The notes beneath the pieces are model-generated. The model did not search any database and was not told the DNA's origin. It saw only the letters and a list, made by a program, of their open reading frames with translations. The position numbers and the translations under genes were made by a program. From Ch67 sp041395845 (GTDB lineage: Bacteria > Pseudomonadota > Gammaproteobacteria > Pseudomonadales > Ketobacteraceae): a DNA stretch of 64,000 bases. The first letter of the stretch is position 1, and every line of letters starts with the position of its first letter. Below are positions 1-7,957 of this stretch, piece by piece. The stretch lies in NCBI GenBank assembly GCA_041395845.1, contig JAWKZS010000001.1:380565-444564 (forward strand). Reading direction: 5' to 3'.

Positions 1-1
1 G

Positions 2-205
2 ATTGGCATGCTGGTGGACAGCGTTGCGGAAGTCACCTATCTGAAAGAATCGGAAATCGAAAAGGCACCCAGTGTCGGCAATGAAGAAACGTCGAAATTT
101 ATTACTGGCGTGTGCAACAAGAATGATGAATTGTTGATTCTGATTGATCTGGAGCGCATGATCCAGACAGGTAATCCGGGACTTGGTGAAGCCGCAGGCT
201 TCTGA
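2..205 (+). CDS. cheW: CheW chemotaxis coupling protein, C-terminal part (partial)
   Basis: The window opens inside this gene, and only the last 67 or so codons are present. They match the C-terminal half of CheW, the adaptor that couples chemoreceptors to the CheA kinase: a conserved G-M-L-V-D-S-V strand, a segment ending in F-I-T-G-V, and the closing strand L-L-I-L-I-D-L-E. The ATG at position 8 is an internal methionine, because the frame is open to the window edge. The next gene follows after 11 bases with its own ribosome-binding site. In Pseudomonas-type genomes cheW followed by a DUF2802 gene closes the large flagellar/chemotaxis locus, and that order is seen here. The identification is firm even though the gene is cut. 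Confidence 0.9.
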   Translation: MGMLVDSVAEVTYLKESEIEKAPSVGNEETSKFITGVCNKNDELLILIDLERMIQTGNPGLGEAAGF

Positions 206-216
206 CAGGAGTAGGC

Positions 217-618
217 ATGTTCGATCTGTTCTGGCTGGGCGTAGCGATTGCAGTAGTACTGTGCTGCACATTGCTGTTTCTGCTGTTGCAAACCCGACAG
301 TTGCGACAGCAGCAGACGCTGCTTGAAGAACAGAAGCGCGTGCTGGAAACTCGTATCAAGAGTCTGGAAACCAAACTGGAGTTTGTGACCACCGGCAGCA
401 AGGGCATTGGTCAGCGTCTGATGACGGCTGAAAAGAAGCTGAACCAGGCGTTGGAAAAGCAGGACGAGCTGCTCAGCAATAACAAGGATGCGCTGTTCCA
501 GCGTCAGGCAGAGCGCCTGCTCAAGCAACCGCTGCCTGCCGCCGACGATGCAGCGCTGTCCCGCTCCGAAGCCAAATTAATGGCGCTGGTTGGCGGCAAA
601 CCGAACGACAAGTCCTAA
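217..618 (+). CDS. DUF2802 membrane-anchored coiled-coil protein
   Basis: This 133-residue protein starts with one hydrophobic segment (about residues 4–24), then a Gln/Glu/Arg/Lys-rich coiled coil (about 25–85) and a short tail containing S-R-S-E-A-K-L-M-A-L. That layout and its position directly after cheW match the DUF2802 family of polar-flagellate gammaproteobacteria, whose role is not established. It is probably an inner-membrane protein with the coiled coil in the cytoplasm. AGGAG lies a few bases before the ATG. The link with chemotaxis is inferred from position only. Confidence 0.8.
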   Translation: MFDLFWLGVAIAVVLCCTLLFLLLQTRQLRQQQTLLEEQKRVLETRIKSLETKLEFVTTGSKGIGQRLMTAEKKLNQALEKQDELLSNNKDALFQRQAERLLKQPLPAADDAALSRSEAKLMALVGGKPNDKS

Positions 619-786
619 CCCCGTTAGTTGTGCCTGAAGGTTGACGCGGGAATCGAAAATTTTCTTATTTAATTCAGTAAGTTGCATATAGTTTGCAACA
701 TTCTTATCGCCAAATATTCCATCTGCCAAAAGACCCCACACCTATACTCAATCTGAAGTTTTCAGTTGAGCGCGGGGTGGCAGGCA

Positions 787-1242
787 ATGGTGTTTTTCGT
801 TCGGGCAGTAAGCCTTGTGATGCTGGTGTTGTGTGCCACGTTGGCGCGGGCAGAGGCACCGGAAACCGTAATCGGTGCCAAGACTGTCGGCCTGGAGCAG
901 GCCAAGTCGCTGTTTGATCAGGGTGCAGTATTTATCGATGTCCGCGATCAGCAATCCTGGAGTCTCGGCCATATCGAGGGCTCGGTGAACCTCGATTTCA
1001 ACGCCAGTGAATTTGCCGTTCTGTATATCTCGCCGGATCTGGATCGCACAACCCCGATCGTCTTCTATACCAGCAGCGCACTGAACATCCGTAGTGCCAT
1101 GGCCAGTTTCTTTGCATCCAACTGGGGGTACACCAATGTGTACTATTTCCGCGAAGGTTTCTATTCCTGGATGGCGGCGGATTATCCGGTGGAACTCAAA
1201 CTTGCCGGGCGTTCGGTTCAAAGTGATGTCGTGGTGCAATAA
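787..1242 (+). CDS. Exported rhodanese-fold protein lacking the catalytic cysteine
   Basis: The start at 787 gives a clean signal peptide (M-V-F-F-V-R-A-V-S-L, cleavage near A-R-A-E-A) preceded by GGGGTGG; an in-frame TTG at 766 is less likely. The mature part is one rhodanese domain, with V-F-I-D-V-R-D-Q in strand two and G-H-I-E-G-S in the next loop. The active-site loop, normally C-R-x-G-x-R/S after a V-x-Y strand, reads Y-T-S-S-A-L-N-I-R-S (residues about 94–103), so threonine sits where the persulfide cysteine should be. It is therefore probably a binding or sensing domain and not a sulfurtransferase. It stands alone, followed by a strong terminator. A second rhodanese near 34.5 kb keeps its cysteine. 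Confidence 0.8.
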   Translation: MVFFVRAVSLVMLVLCATLARAEAPETVIGAKTVGLEQAKSLFDQGAVFIDVRDQQSWSLGHIEGSVNLDFNASEFAVLYISPDLDRTTPIVFYTSSALNIRSAMASFFASNWGYTNVYYFREGFYSWMAADYPVELKLAGRSVQSDVVVQ

Positions 1243-1275
1243 CAGGATATCGGGTGCTCGCCCAGTGGACCACGC

Positions 1276-1301
1276 AGGCCGCTCACTGAGCGGCCTTTTT
1301 T
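1276..1301 (+). terminator. Rho-independent terminator after the rhodanese-like gene
   Basis: AGGCCGCT (1276–1283) pairs with AGCGGCCT (1289–1296) around a short CACTG loop, followed by a run of six T. It lies between two convergent genes and ends the rhodanese-like transcript. Confidence 0.88.
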
Positions 1302-1311
1302 GTGGGTGCGT

Positions 1312-2652
1312 TCAGTGCTGGGTGGGGTTAGCCGGTGCATCTACAATGCCCTTGGTGGACTTCACCGGCACCAGCAGTTCCAGTCCGTTGCGCTTTTCAT
1401 ACTGCTTCAGCTTTTCCACCAGTTCCCGTGACAGCTTGGTGTCTTTCGACAGCAGCAGAATGCCATCGTGATTGTGGAAATCCCGTGCGACGACCATCCC
1501 CGATGTCAGTTGCGATGTCTTGGCAAACTGTTCGTTCTCGAATACCAGCTTTGCGTTTTTACCGTCCAGTATCGACAGATAGGCCTTCAGTACGGCAGGG
1601 TCGTATTTCTTGTCGCTTTCGCTGTGCATGTACATGATGGTGCTCATCAGGGTCTCATCCTTGCCGCTGAGGAAGCCGCTCAGGTACTGGTTAAAGTCGA
1701 TTACGACCTTGAGAATCCGCGCACCCAGGGGAATGGCTGGGCCGCGCAGCTTGTCAGGAAGGCCGCTGCCATCCACACATTCATTCTGATGGCGGATCAA
1801 CTGTGCTGCTGGCTGCAGGGCCGCCACCGGTAGCAGGGCCTGTTCACCCAGCACCGCATGCTGGCGATAGCGGATGATTTCCGGCTCCGAAAAATCCGAG
1901 AAGGGACGATTGAGCAGCGAATCATGCAGAAAAATCTTGCCGATCTGATAGAGCAGGGCGGCGATTTTCACTGCTTCCACTTCCGCATCATCACAGTTCA
2001 AGGCATGGGCCACCATCACACAGTGTTCCTGGATGCGCTGACTGACGGCGGCGTTGCTGCCAATTTTCAGGTTGATGATGTTGGCAAACGCCTTGATGAA
2101 GGTCTCGTAACTGTGGCGCAGTTCGTCCTGGGCAAGATCGACAAAGGCCACGGCCTGCTGCAGCTCCTGCTCGTTGCGCTCCAGGGTCTGGCTGAGGCTG
2201 TGGGTTTCCTGCTTCAGTGCCAGATTCTTTTTTAGAAGATCCTGATTGCGGCTCTGCCGCTGCTGCGACAGCTGTGCGAGTCGGCCTGCTTCGTCCACCA
2301 GGTCACGCAGCGCATCGTTGTCCCAGGGTTTTGACACGTAACGGTAGATCTTGGCGTCATTGATCGCCCGGACGGTAGACTCGTGGTCGGAATAGCCGGT
2401 CAGCAGAATCCGTGGTGTGTCCGGCCACAGATTGGCGGCCTGCAGCAGGAATTCGGCACCACTCATTTCCGGCATGCGCATGTCGGATACGATCACATCG
2501 AACGATTCGGCGTCGAGTTTGGCCAGCGCTTCAACCGGATTGTTATAGCAGGCAACCTCATACTGCTCGCTGCGAAACACCCGCTTCAGCGCGGACAGCA
2601 TGTTGGCCTCATCGTCTACCAGCAGCACTTTCAAACGATCTGACGTTTCCAT
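1312..2652 (-). CDS. Response regulator with receiver, coiled coil and degenerate HD-GYP domain
   Basis: This 446-residue protein has a receiver domain (1–125; acidic pair near D14–D15, phospho-acceptor D57 in V-S-D-M-R-M-P, conserved T85 and K108), a long coiled coil (about 125–185) and an HD-GYP-like domain (about 185–350). A C-terminal module of about 90 residues follows. In the HD-GYP part the metal-binding H-D of H-D-I-G-K is replaced by Y-Q (residues 235–236, Y-Q-I-G-K-I) and G-Y-P by G-L-P (297–299), while D-G and I-P-L-x-A-R-I remain. It probably no longer hydrolyses cyclic di-GMP. It is divergent from an HTH–receiver gene followed by a soluble kinase, so these are likely partners. 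Partnership and loss of catalysis are inferred. Confidence 0.88.
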   Translation of the reverse strand: METSDRLKVLLVDDEANMLSALKRVFRSEQYEVACYNNPVEALAKLDAESFDVIVSDMRMPEMSGAEFLLQAANLWPDTPRILLTGYSDHESTVRAINDAKIYRYVSKPWDNDALRDLVDEAGRLAQLSQQRQSRNQDLLKKNLALKQETHSLSQTLERNEQELQQAVAFVDLAQDELRHSYETFIKAFANIINLKIGSNAAVSQRIQEHCVMVAHALNCDDAEVEAVKIAALLYQIGKIFLHDSLLNRPFSDFSEPEIIRYRQHAVLGEQALLPVAALQPAAQLIRHQNECVDGSGLPDKLRGPAIPLGARILKVVIDFNQYLSGFLSGKDETLMSTIMYMHSESDKKYDPAVLKAYLSILDGKNAKLVFENEQFAKTSQLTSGMVVARDFHNHDGILLLSKDTKLSRELVEKLKQYEKRNGLELLVPVKSTKGIVDAPANPTQH

Positions 2653-2787
2653 GGGAACACCTCACAGGTTGCGGTCGCCTTGACTGTATTTAAGCGATAA
2701 CCTGTCTAATACTTATTTCGAATACTTCTTTATCATTGTGACTTTGTTTGGTTGTTATTTAATCATTGTCAACGGTGGGGGTGCGGC
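2653..2787. promoter_or_regulatory. Divergent control region with direct repeats
   Basis: This AT-rich intergenic stretch separates the degenerate HD-GYP regulator from the HTH–receiver gene. AATACTT occurs at 2708 and 2721 (13 bases apart), and ATCATTGT at 2732 and 2762 (exactly 30 bases apart, about three helical turns). Such spacing suits a DNA-binding regulator, most simply the adjacent HTH–receiver protein. No clear -35/-10 pair could be assigned. Confidence 0.4.
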
Positions 2788-3381
2788 ATGAAAACACTGA
2801 CGACCGGAGAAGCCGCCGCTTTGTGCGGTGTCAATTTCCGAACAGTCATCCGCTGGATCGAAAAAGGCTTGCTGGTGGCGCACCGACTGCCGGGGCGGGG
2901 TGATCATCGCATCCAGGTGGAGGATTTCATTCACTTTCTGGAGGAAAACAAGATCCCCATACCGGAGCCGCTGCTGGAAACCAGTCGCCAGACCGTGCTG
3001 GTGATCGATGATGAACCGGAAGTGGCCAGGGCGTATTTCAGAACGCTCAAGCGCGTCGGGCTGGAGGTCGTGATCGCCAACGACGGCTTCAACGCGGGCG
3101 TAAAACTGCTCACCCTCAAGCCGGCCCTGGTCATCCTGGATCTGAAGATGCCAAATGTGGATGGGTTTCAGGTTCTGCAATTCATCCGCAGCGAGTCCGC
3201 CCTCAAGGGCGTGAAAGTACTGGTGGCATCCGGACAGAGCCATGAAGTCCTGGCCCAGGCACTCGAGGCAGGCGCCAATGCTGTGCTGGCAAAGCCGTTT
3301 ACCAATCAGGCCCTGCTGGATGAGGTATCCCGGCTGATGCGGATTAAACTGGTTACATCAGCCACTGCGCTGGAAGAGTGA
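2788..3381 (+). CDS. HTH (excisionase/MerR-like) – receiver domain regulator
   Basis: This 197-residue protein starts with a short helix-turn-helix of the excisionase/BldC type (residues 1–55: L-T-T-G-E-A-A, then V-N-F-R-T-V-I-R-W-I-E-K-G and a basic wing G-R-G-D-H-R-I). A receiver domain follows (about 68–190) with the acidic pair in V-I-D-D-E-P and phospho-acceptor D118 in V-I-L-D-L-K-M-P. The order DNA-binding then receiver is the reverse of common response regulators. I chose the ATG at 2788, where the HTH begins, over an upstream in-frame start at 2752. The kinase gene starts 8 bases downstream, so the two are co-transcribed and the kinase is the likely phosphodonor. Confidence 0.88.
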   Translation: MKTLTTGEAAALCGVNFRTVIRWIEKGLLVAHRLPGRGDHRIQVEDFIHFLEENKIPIPEPLLETSRQTVLVIDDEPEVARAYFRTLKRVGLEVVIANDGFNAGVKLLTLKPALVILDLKMPNVDGFQVLQFIRSESALKGVKVLVASGQSHEVLAQALEAGANAVLAKPFTNQALLDEVSRLMRIKLVTSATALEE

Positions 3382-3389
3382 GGCAGCCG

Positions 3390-4931
3390 ATGACCTTTGA
3401 TTTTGAGCAGGCATACGAAGCAGAAAAAGCCCGGCGAATTGCCGCGGAAAAAGCCCTCGACGAGAAAGCGCGGGAAGTCGAATCCAGCATGAACATGATC
3501 CGCTTCCAGTATCTGTCGCTGACCAGCCAGAAGCGGGGGCTGGAGCTGTTGCTGAACATTGCGCAGATGGGTGCATTGCGTTTGCAGTATGAGCACGCGC
3601 TGAAAATCTTCATTGATGCGATCGGGCAACTGTTCGAGGCGGAATACGGGATGGTCTATCTGCTGACAGAGGAAGGTGGCGGCGAACCCGCCCGGCTGTT
3701 GGGGTCCAGCATCTGCTATCTGCCGCGGGATCAATATCCGGATGCCATCCTCGAGTTGCTGTCGGGACAGCGCAGCTTTGACGAAAGCAGTCCGGTGGGG
3801 CAGAAGGTACTGGAGGGTACCCACGTCATCGAAATCAACCGGATCCGTCATCGCCCGGACAGTGATTCATCACTGCCGGACTGGCTGGTGTTTTTTCCGG
3901 TACGCAAGAATGGCGAGATCGTCGCGGTGGCCGAGCTGGGAGTGAAGGGGTGGCGGGATGACAATGAAAGCTATCTGACCCTGTCCATGGCGGCGTCGTC
4001 CCAGATCGGCGTCATGCTGGAACGGGCCGAGGCTCACCAGCAGCTGGAGCAGAATTATCATGCCCTCAAGGATGCCCACGAGCAGCTGAAATCAACCCAG
4101 TCTCAACTGATTCACTCCGAGAAAATGGCATCGATCGGGCAACTGGCGGCCGGCGTCGCTCACGAGATCAATAATCCGGTGGGATTCGTGCTGTCGAACA
4201 TCGATACATTGCAGGATTACATGCGGGTGTTGCTGGACGTTTTCACCGGTTATGAGCGGCTGATGACAATTGCAGACGCGGCCAGCGAGCAGGCGCTCAG
4301 TATCCGTGATGAAATCGATCGCTATAAACGCAAGAACGATTTCGCTTTTATCCTCGATGACTTCGAGCAGATCATCAAGGATTCCACCGATGGTCTGGTG
4401 CGGGTCAAGGATATTGTGTTGAGTCTGAAGAACTTTGCCCGGGCCGATGAAGGTGAAGTGGCAGAAAATTCGGTTGATGAGATTATCGAAGAATCACTCA
4501 AGATGATCTGGAACGAGGTCAAGTATCACGTGGAAGTCGTGCGCGACTTTGCGGCGCCGGTGCCCATCCCCTGCAACCGTGCCCAGATTTCCCAGGTGGT
4601 GATGAATCTGGTGATCAACGCAGCCCAGGCGATCAAGGAGCGAGGGGAAATCCGTTTGCTTACCCGCCAGGATAGTGTGTTCACGCTGATCCAGGTCAGC
4701 GATAATGGTAGCGGTATTCCACCGGCCATTCTCAGCAGGATTTTCGATCCGTTTTTCACGACCAAACCCGTTGATGTGGGGACCGGGCTCGGGTTATCGA
4801 TTTCCCACGGCATTGTCCATAAGCACGGTGGCAGAATTGAAGTGGAAAGCGTGCTGGGTAATGGCACAACTTTCAGGATTTATCTGCCGATGCAGCGTCC
4901 GGCAGTCGAGGTAATTGCGGTACATTCGTAG
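3390..4931 (+). CDS. Soluble GAF-domain sensor histidine kinase
   Basis: This is a 513-residue kinase without membrane segments. It has an N-terminal coiled coil (about 10–50), a GAF-type sensor domain (about 55–210), a second coiled coil (about 212–245), a HisKA dimerisation domain with H258 in G-V-A-H-E-I-N-N-P, and an HATPase domain with N-box N-L-V-I-N-A-A-Q-A, D-N-G-S-G-I-P, F-D-P-F-F-T-T-K and G-T-G-L-G-L-S. The start at 3390 follows GAGTGAGG and lies 8 bases after the HTH–receiver gene. The signal is presumably intracellular. Its 3' end overlaps the convergent FlhB-like gene by 59 bases. The most likely targets are the two receiver proteins beside it. Confidence 0.92.
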   Translation: MTFDFEQAYEAEKARRIAAEKALDEKAREVESSMNMIRFQYLSLTSQKRGLELLLNIAQMGALRLQYEHALKIFIDAIGQLFEAEYGMVYLLTEEGGGEPARLLGSSICYLPRDQYPDAILELLSGQRSFDESSPVGQKVLEGTHVIEINRIRHRPDSDSSLPDWLVFFPVRKNGEIVAVAELGVKGWRDDNESYLTLSMAASSQIGVMLERAEAHQQLEQNYHALKDAHEQLKSTQSQLIHSEKMASIGQLAAGVAHEINNPVGFVLSNIDTLQDYMRVLLDVFTGYERLMTIADAASEQALSIRDEIDRYKRKNDFAFILDDFEQIIKDSTDGLVRVKDIVLSLKNFARADEGEVAENSVDEIIEESLKMIWNEVKYHVEVVRDFAAPVPIPCNRAQISQVVMNLVINAAQAIKERGEIRLLTRQDSVFTLIQVSDNGSGIPPAILSRIFDPFFTTKPVDVGTGLGLSISHGIVHKHGGRIEVESVLGNGTTFRIYLPMQRPAVEVIAVHS

Positions 4932-5211
4932 TGTTCGTGTCAAAGCCTTCCGGTGTCTTGCCTTTCAGCATGTACACAAACGCGATGATTTCGGCGATGG
5001 CGCGATACAGCAGTTCCGGAATTTCGCTGCCGACTTCCAGCCGCGACAGAATATCCACCAGATCGGCGTTTTCATAAATTGGCACTTCGTGCTCCCGGGC
5101 GATGCGCAGGATTTCCTCTGCCAGTGATGCTTCGCCGGCGGCACTGACAATGGGTGCGTGGCTGCCATCATAGGTGAGTGCAACCGCGCGGGTGGGCTGT
5201 TCCGGTTTCAT
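4873..5211 (-). CDS. FlhB C-terminal-domain-like protein (FlhX type)
   Basis: This 112-residue protein resembles only the cytoplasmic C-terminal domain of the flagellar export switch protein FlhB. It shows an initial A-V-A-L-T-Y strand, a P-I-V-S-A-A-G turn, helix E-I-L-R-I-A-R-E, the V-P-I-Y-E-N strand and a closing helix I-P-E-L-L-Y-R-A-I-A. The N-P-T-H autocleavage motif and membrane part are absent. Free-standing homologues can partly replace the FlhB C-terminal domain in some bacteria. Its start overlaps the end of the FliK-like gene by four bases (ATGA), and both proteins act on the same substrate-specificity switch. The C-terminal 20 codons overlap the opposing kinase gene. Confidence 0.85.
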   Translation of the reverse strand: MKPEQPTRAVALTYDGSHAPIVSAAGEASLAEEILRIAREHEVPIYENADLVDILSRLEVGSEIPELLYRAIAEIIAFVYMLKGKTPEGFDTNTTNVPQLPRLPDAASADKS

Positions 5212-7007
5212 GTCTTGATATCCACCAGTTGATTGCGCACGCCGGTCTTGTCGATTTCCGGCATGCCCAGCTGGGCCTGGATTTTTTCCACCCGGATACC
5301 CATGCCCTGCAATGCCTGTTCGAGAAAGTTGAAATGGGCGCGGGTGCTGCTGAGGGTTTGTTCCCAGGCCGCCCAGAATTGTACGGCCATGGATACACCA
5401 CTCATGCTCAGCTGGCAGAACATCGGGCCGAGTCCTTCGATGTCGAATCCCATCTGTACCACCCAGCGTTTGCCTTGCTTGCGTTCCTGCTTGTCGCCTT
5501 CGTGACCGCGTTCTTCCTCGATGCGAAACTGGAACACTTCCACTTGCTGCTGGTGCAGAAAGGGAATCTCGAAACTCAGCGTTGTGTGTGTCCCGCTGTC
5601 CTGGCGGCTGCTGTGGGAACTGAGTTGATGCAGGGTCACCCGGGCCAGTGCGCCACGGACCTGGGCCAGCAGGGTTTTGACGATGGCATCGGCCATGTCG
5701 TCCTGTTTCAGGCTGGCGCGGCTGCGGGGCTGGGCCTGCACCACGATCTGGCCGGGCAGGGGTGGAATCAGATCGGGAATGGCATCGGTGCCGGTGCTGG
5801 TGGCGGCAGACTGTGGTGCGGCGGACTGATAGCGCTGGATGGCCAGTGGTGATTTAGTGGCGGTTGATGCAGTTACCGCTACATTGGTCGCCGGTGTGCT
5901 TTCCCCCGGGCGTGCTGCCGCTGCGGAATCGGCGCCTTTGGCGGGAGCAGTGCCATCGCCTGCGGTACGGATGGGCAGCGGGTTGGGACTGCTGGCGCTG
6001 CCACCTTTGTCACTCTGGATGTTGGCTGCCGGTGCGGGTTTGCTTGCGCCATCCGCTGGCGCAGTGGTGGCCGTCTGGGTGGCCTGCAGGTGCTTTTCCA
6101 GCGTTTGCAGCGCGTGTTTCAGATCCGGTTGCAGCAGTTGCTGCAGCGCCGGCGTCATCTGCAGAGCGGATGCGGTGGACGGGCGTGCGCTATCCCTGGA
6201 TGCCTCCGCTGCAGGGGGAGAGGCGGGTTTGATCCGACTGAGCCAGTCTTTTACCTGCTGGGTCATTGCGGGCGGTGGCTCGCTGCGGGGCGGGGCAGAT
6301 CCTGATGGCGCAGATCCTGATGGTGCAGCGGTCTCTGCTGATCGCTGTGGCTGCAGCAGCGCGCGGGCCAGCTTGCCTTCGCTGAACAGTCCGCTGTTTT
6401 CCACCAGCTTCTGCAACTGGCCGGGATCACGCACCTGGGCCGGGTTCGCGAGCGCCTGGATCAGGGCCTTGATGGCGGCCTGCACGGGCGGCGGCAGGGT
6501 GGTCAGCTGACGCTGCTGGGAGGTCTGAAGCAGCTGCAACACATTGCTCAGTAGCGGCTGCACCGGCTGTTGCCTGGGAATCCACTGCTTGATCTGGGCC
6601 AGTACCTGGGTGGGCAGGGGATCGGGCAACTGGATGGACTGAATCTGGACGCCCTGGGCAACGGACACATTGACCTGTAGCCGCGTACCCACCGGCAGGA
6701 ACAGATCGGCACGGCTGCGAACCAGCAGGGCCTGTCCGGCCTGCAGCTGGCGTAGCAGATCCGGTGTCAGGCTATCCACTTCCGGGGCGGTCTGGCTGGC
6801 CTGGGGATTGAGTTTGAGCAGGATGTCCCAGGCGGGTTTTTGTGGCTGGCCGCTATCGATACGGGTCTGCACCGTCTGTACGACAGCCTCGAGTTTCGCC
6901 ACCACGGCCGCCCGCGCCACATCCGCCGCGCTGGTGGCGGTCACGGTGGACGTGGTTGACGTCGTTGTGGCGGAAGTCGGCGACGAACCGGACGGGATAT
7001 CAATCAT
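5208..7007 (-). CDS. fliK: FliK-like flagellar hook-length control protein
   Basis: This 599-residue protein has the FliK layout: a long, low-complexity N-terminal and central region rich in Gln, Pro, Ala and Ser, and a compact C-terminal domain (about 420–580) with a L-S-F-E-I-P-F-L segment followed by V-E-V-F-Q-F-R-I, typical of the Flg_hook family. FliK measures hook length and switches export specificity through FlhB, which fits the FlhB-tail-like gene overlapping its 3' end. A short tandem repeat in the central region encodes a repeated S-G-S-A-P unit. The C-terminal match is convincing, but because other flagellar structural genes are not adjacent it could be a second FliK paralogue. 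Confidence 0.78.
   Translation of the reverse strand: MIDIPSGSSPTSATTTSTTSTVTATSAADVARAAVVAKLEAVVQTVQTRIDSGQPQKPAWDILLKLNPQASQTAPEVDSLTPDLLRQLQAGQALLVRSRADLFLPVGTRLQVNVSVAQGVQIQSIQLPDPLPTQVLAQIKQWIPRQQPVQPLLSNVLQLLQTSQQRQLTTLPPPVQAAIKALIQALANPAQVRDPGQLQKLVENSGLFSEGKLARALLQPQRSAETAAPSGSAPSGSAPPRSEPPPAMTQQVKDWLSRIKPASPPAAEASRDSARPSTASALQMTPALQQLLQPDLKHALQTLEKHLQATQTATTAPADGASKPAPAANIQSDKGGSASSPNPLPIRTAGDGTAPAKGADSAAAARPGESTPATNVAVTASTATKSPLAIQRYQSAAPQSAATSTGTDAIPDLIPPLPGQIVVQAQPRSRASLKQDDMADAIVKTLLAQVRGALARVTLHQLSSHSSRQDSGTHTTLSFEIPFLHQQQVEVFQFRIEEERGHEGDKQERKQGKRWVVQMGFDIEGLGPMFCQLSMSGVSMAVQFWAAWEQTLSSTRAHFNFLEQALQGMGIRVEKIQAQLGMPEIDKTGVRNQLVDIKT
6295..6324. repeat. Two tandem 15-base units inside the fliK-like gene
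   Basis: GCAGATCCTGATGGC at 6295–6309 is followed directly by a copy differing at one base (6310–6324). It keeps frame and lies in the disordered linker of the protein, where repeat-number variation would be tolerated. Confidence 0.75.
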
Positions 7008-7049
7008 AAGGCCTCTGTTTTTTCACAGTATAGGCCAGGATGACCGGAT

Positions 7050-7805
7050 CTATTTCAGCAGGGCGGCAACGCAGACCAGCAGCGCCATGCCCAGGAAGAT
7101 CCATTTCAGGGTCTTCTGCTGGGCGCCGATGGCGAACTTCACACTCAGTTGCACACCAATGATGGTTGCCACGCCCACGATCAGGCCGGGTATCCACAGC
7201 ACCTGATCCCGCACGATGAATACCGCCAGTGCCACCACACTGAATACCAGGGTGCAGGCCATTTTCAGGGCATTGGCCCGCACCAGATCGTAACGCAACA
7301 CACCGGCCAGTGCAGTCAGCAGAATGAAGCCAACCCCCGCCTGGACGAAGCCGCCGTACACGCCTGCCACAAACAGCCAGACGTTCGCCGCCGGTTTGGC
7401 GCTGATGGCAAAGGGCTGTTCCGCGGTGGTGGGAAAGGTGGATGGCCGCAACACCACCAGCAGCGTCATCGCCAGCATGGTGCCCAGCAGAACCGGCTTC
7501 AGGATGTCAGGGGGCAGATACGAGGCCACCAGCGATCCCAGCAGGGATCCCGTCACGGTAGGCAGCAGAATCGGCAGCAGCGCCGACTGATCCAGCTTGC
7601 CGTACTTGCGGAAACCCCGCACACCGGCCACGGACTGCATCAACACGCCGATGCGGTTGGTACCGTTCGCCACGTCCGCCGGCATGCCCAGCAGCATCAG
7701 GGCGGGCACCGTGAATACCGAGCCGCCCCCTGCCATGGTATTGACGAAACCGGCGGCAATGCCGGACGCCACCAGCAGCAAAAAATGGAGCAGATCGATC
7801 TGCAT
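7050..7805 (-). CDS. TauE/SafE family anion exporter
   Basis: This is a 251-residue membrane protein with seven to eight hydrophobic segments. The family-typical N-terminal pattern G-F-V-N-T-M-A-G-G-G-S is followed by a second half repeating the fold around G-G-F-V-Q-A-G-V-G-F. TauE/SafE proteins move small sulfur-containing or carboxylated anions such as sulfite, sulfoacetate or glycolate across the inner membrane. The substrate cannot be deduced here because no sulfur-metabolism gene is adjacent. It is transcribed alone, between the fliK-like gene and the divergent ccm operon. Confidence 0.85.
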   Translation of the reverse strand: MQIDLLHFLLLVASGIAAGFVNTMAGGGSVFTVPALMLLGMPADVANGTNRIGVLMQSVAGVRGFRKYGKLDQSALLPILLPTVTGSLLGSLVASYLPPDILKPVLLGTMLAMTLLVVLRPSTFPTTAEQPFAISAKPAANVWLFVAGVYGGFVQAGVGFILLTALAGVLRYDLVRANALKMACTLVFSVVALAVFIVRDQVLWIPGLIVGVATIIGVQLSVKFAIGAQQKTLKWIFLGMALLVCVAALLK

Positions 7806-7915
7806 GAGGGCGACTTTTCCAGGGGGATGAAGAGATGGCCGGTGAGTCTAGAAGATCAAAATAGGTAGTGCAAACAAAGCACTGACATCAGACAGTACAA
7901 AGCGGTGGGTTTGGG

Positions 7916-7921
7916 TATAAT
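7916..7921 (+). promoter_or_regulatory. Candidate -10 box for the ccm operon
   Basis: A perfect TATAAT lies 36 bases before the ccmA GTG start. No convincing -35 hexamer sits 16–18 bases upstream; CTGACA at 7882 is too far away. Confidence 0.4.
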
Positions 7922-7957
7922 GTCGGCCTTCCTCCAAATGCTGTTAGGCCATCGCGG

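Noticed and set aside
5178..6510. Plus-strand open frames opposite the fliK-like gene
   Set aside because: They are low-complexity shadows of the repetitive fliK-like sequence without start signals.
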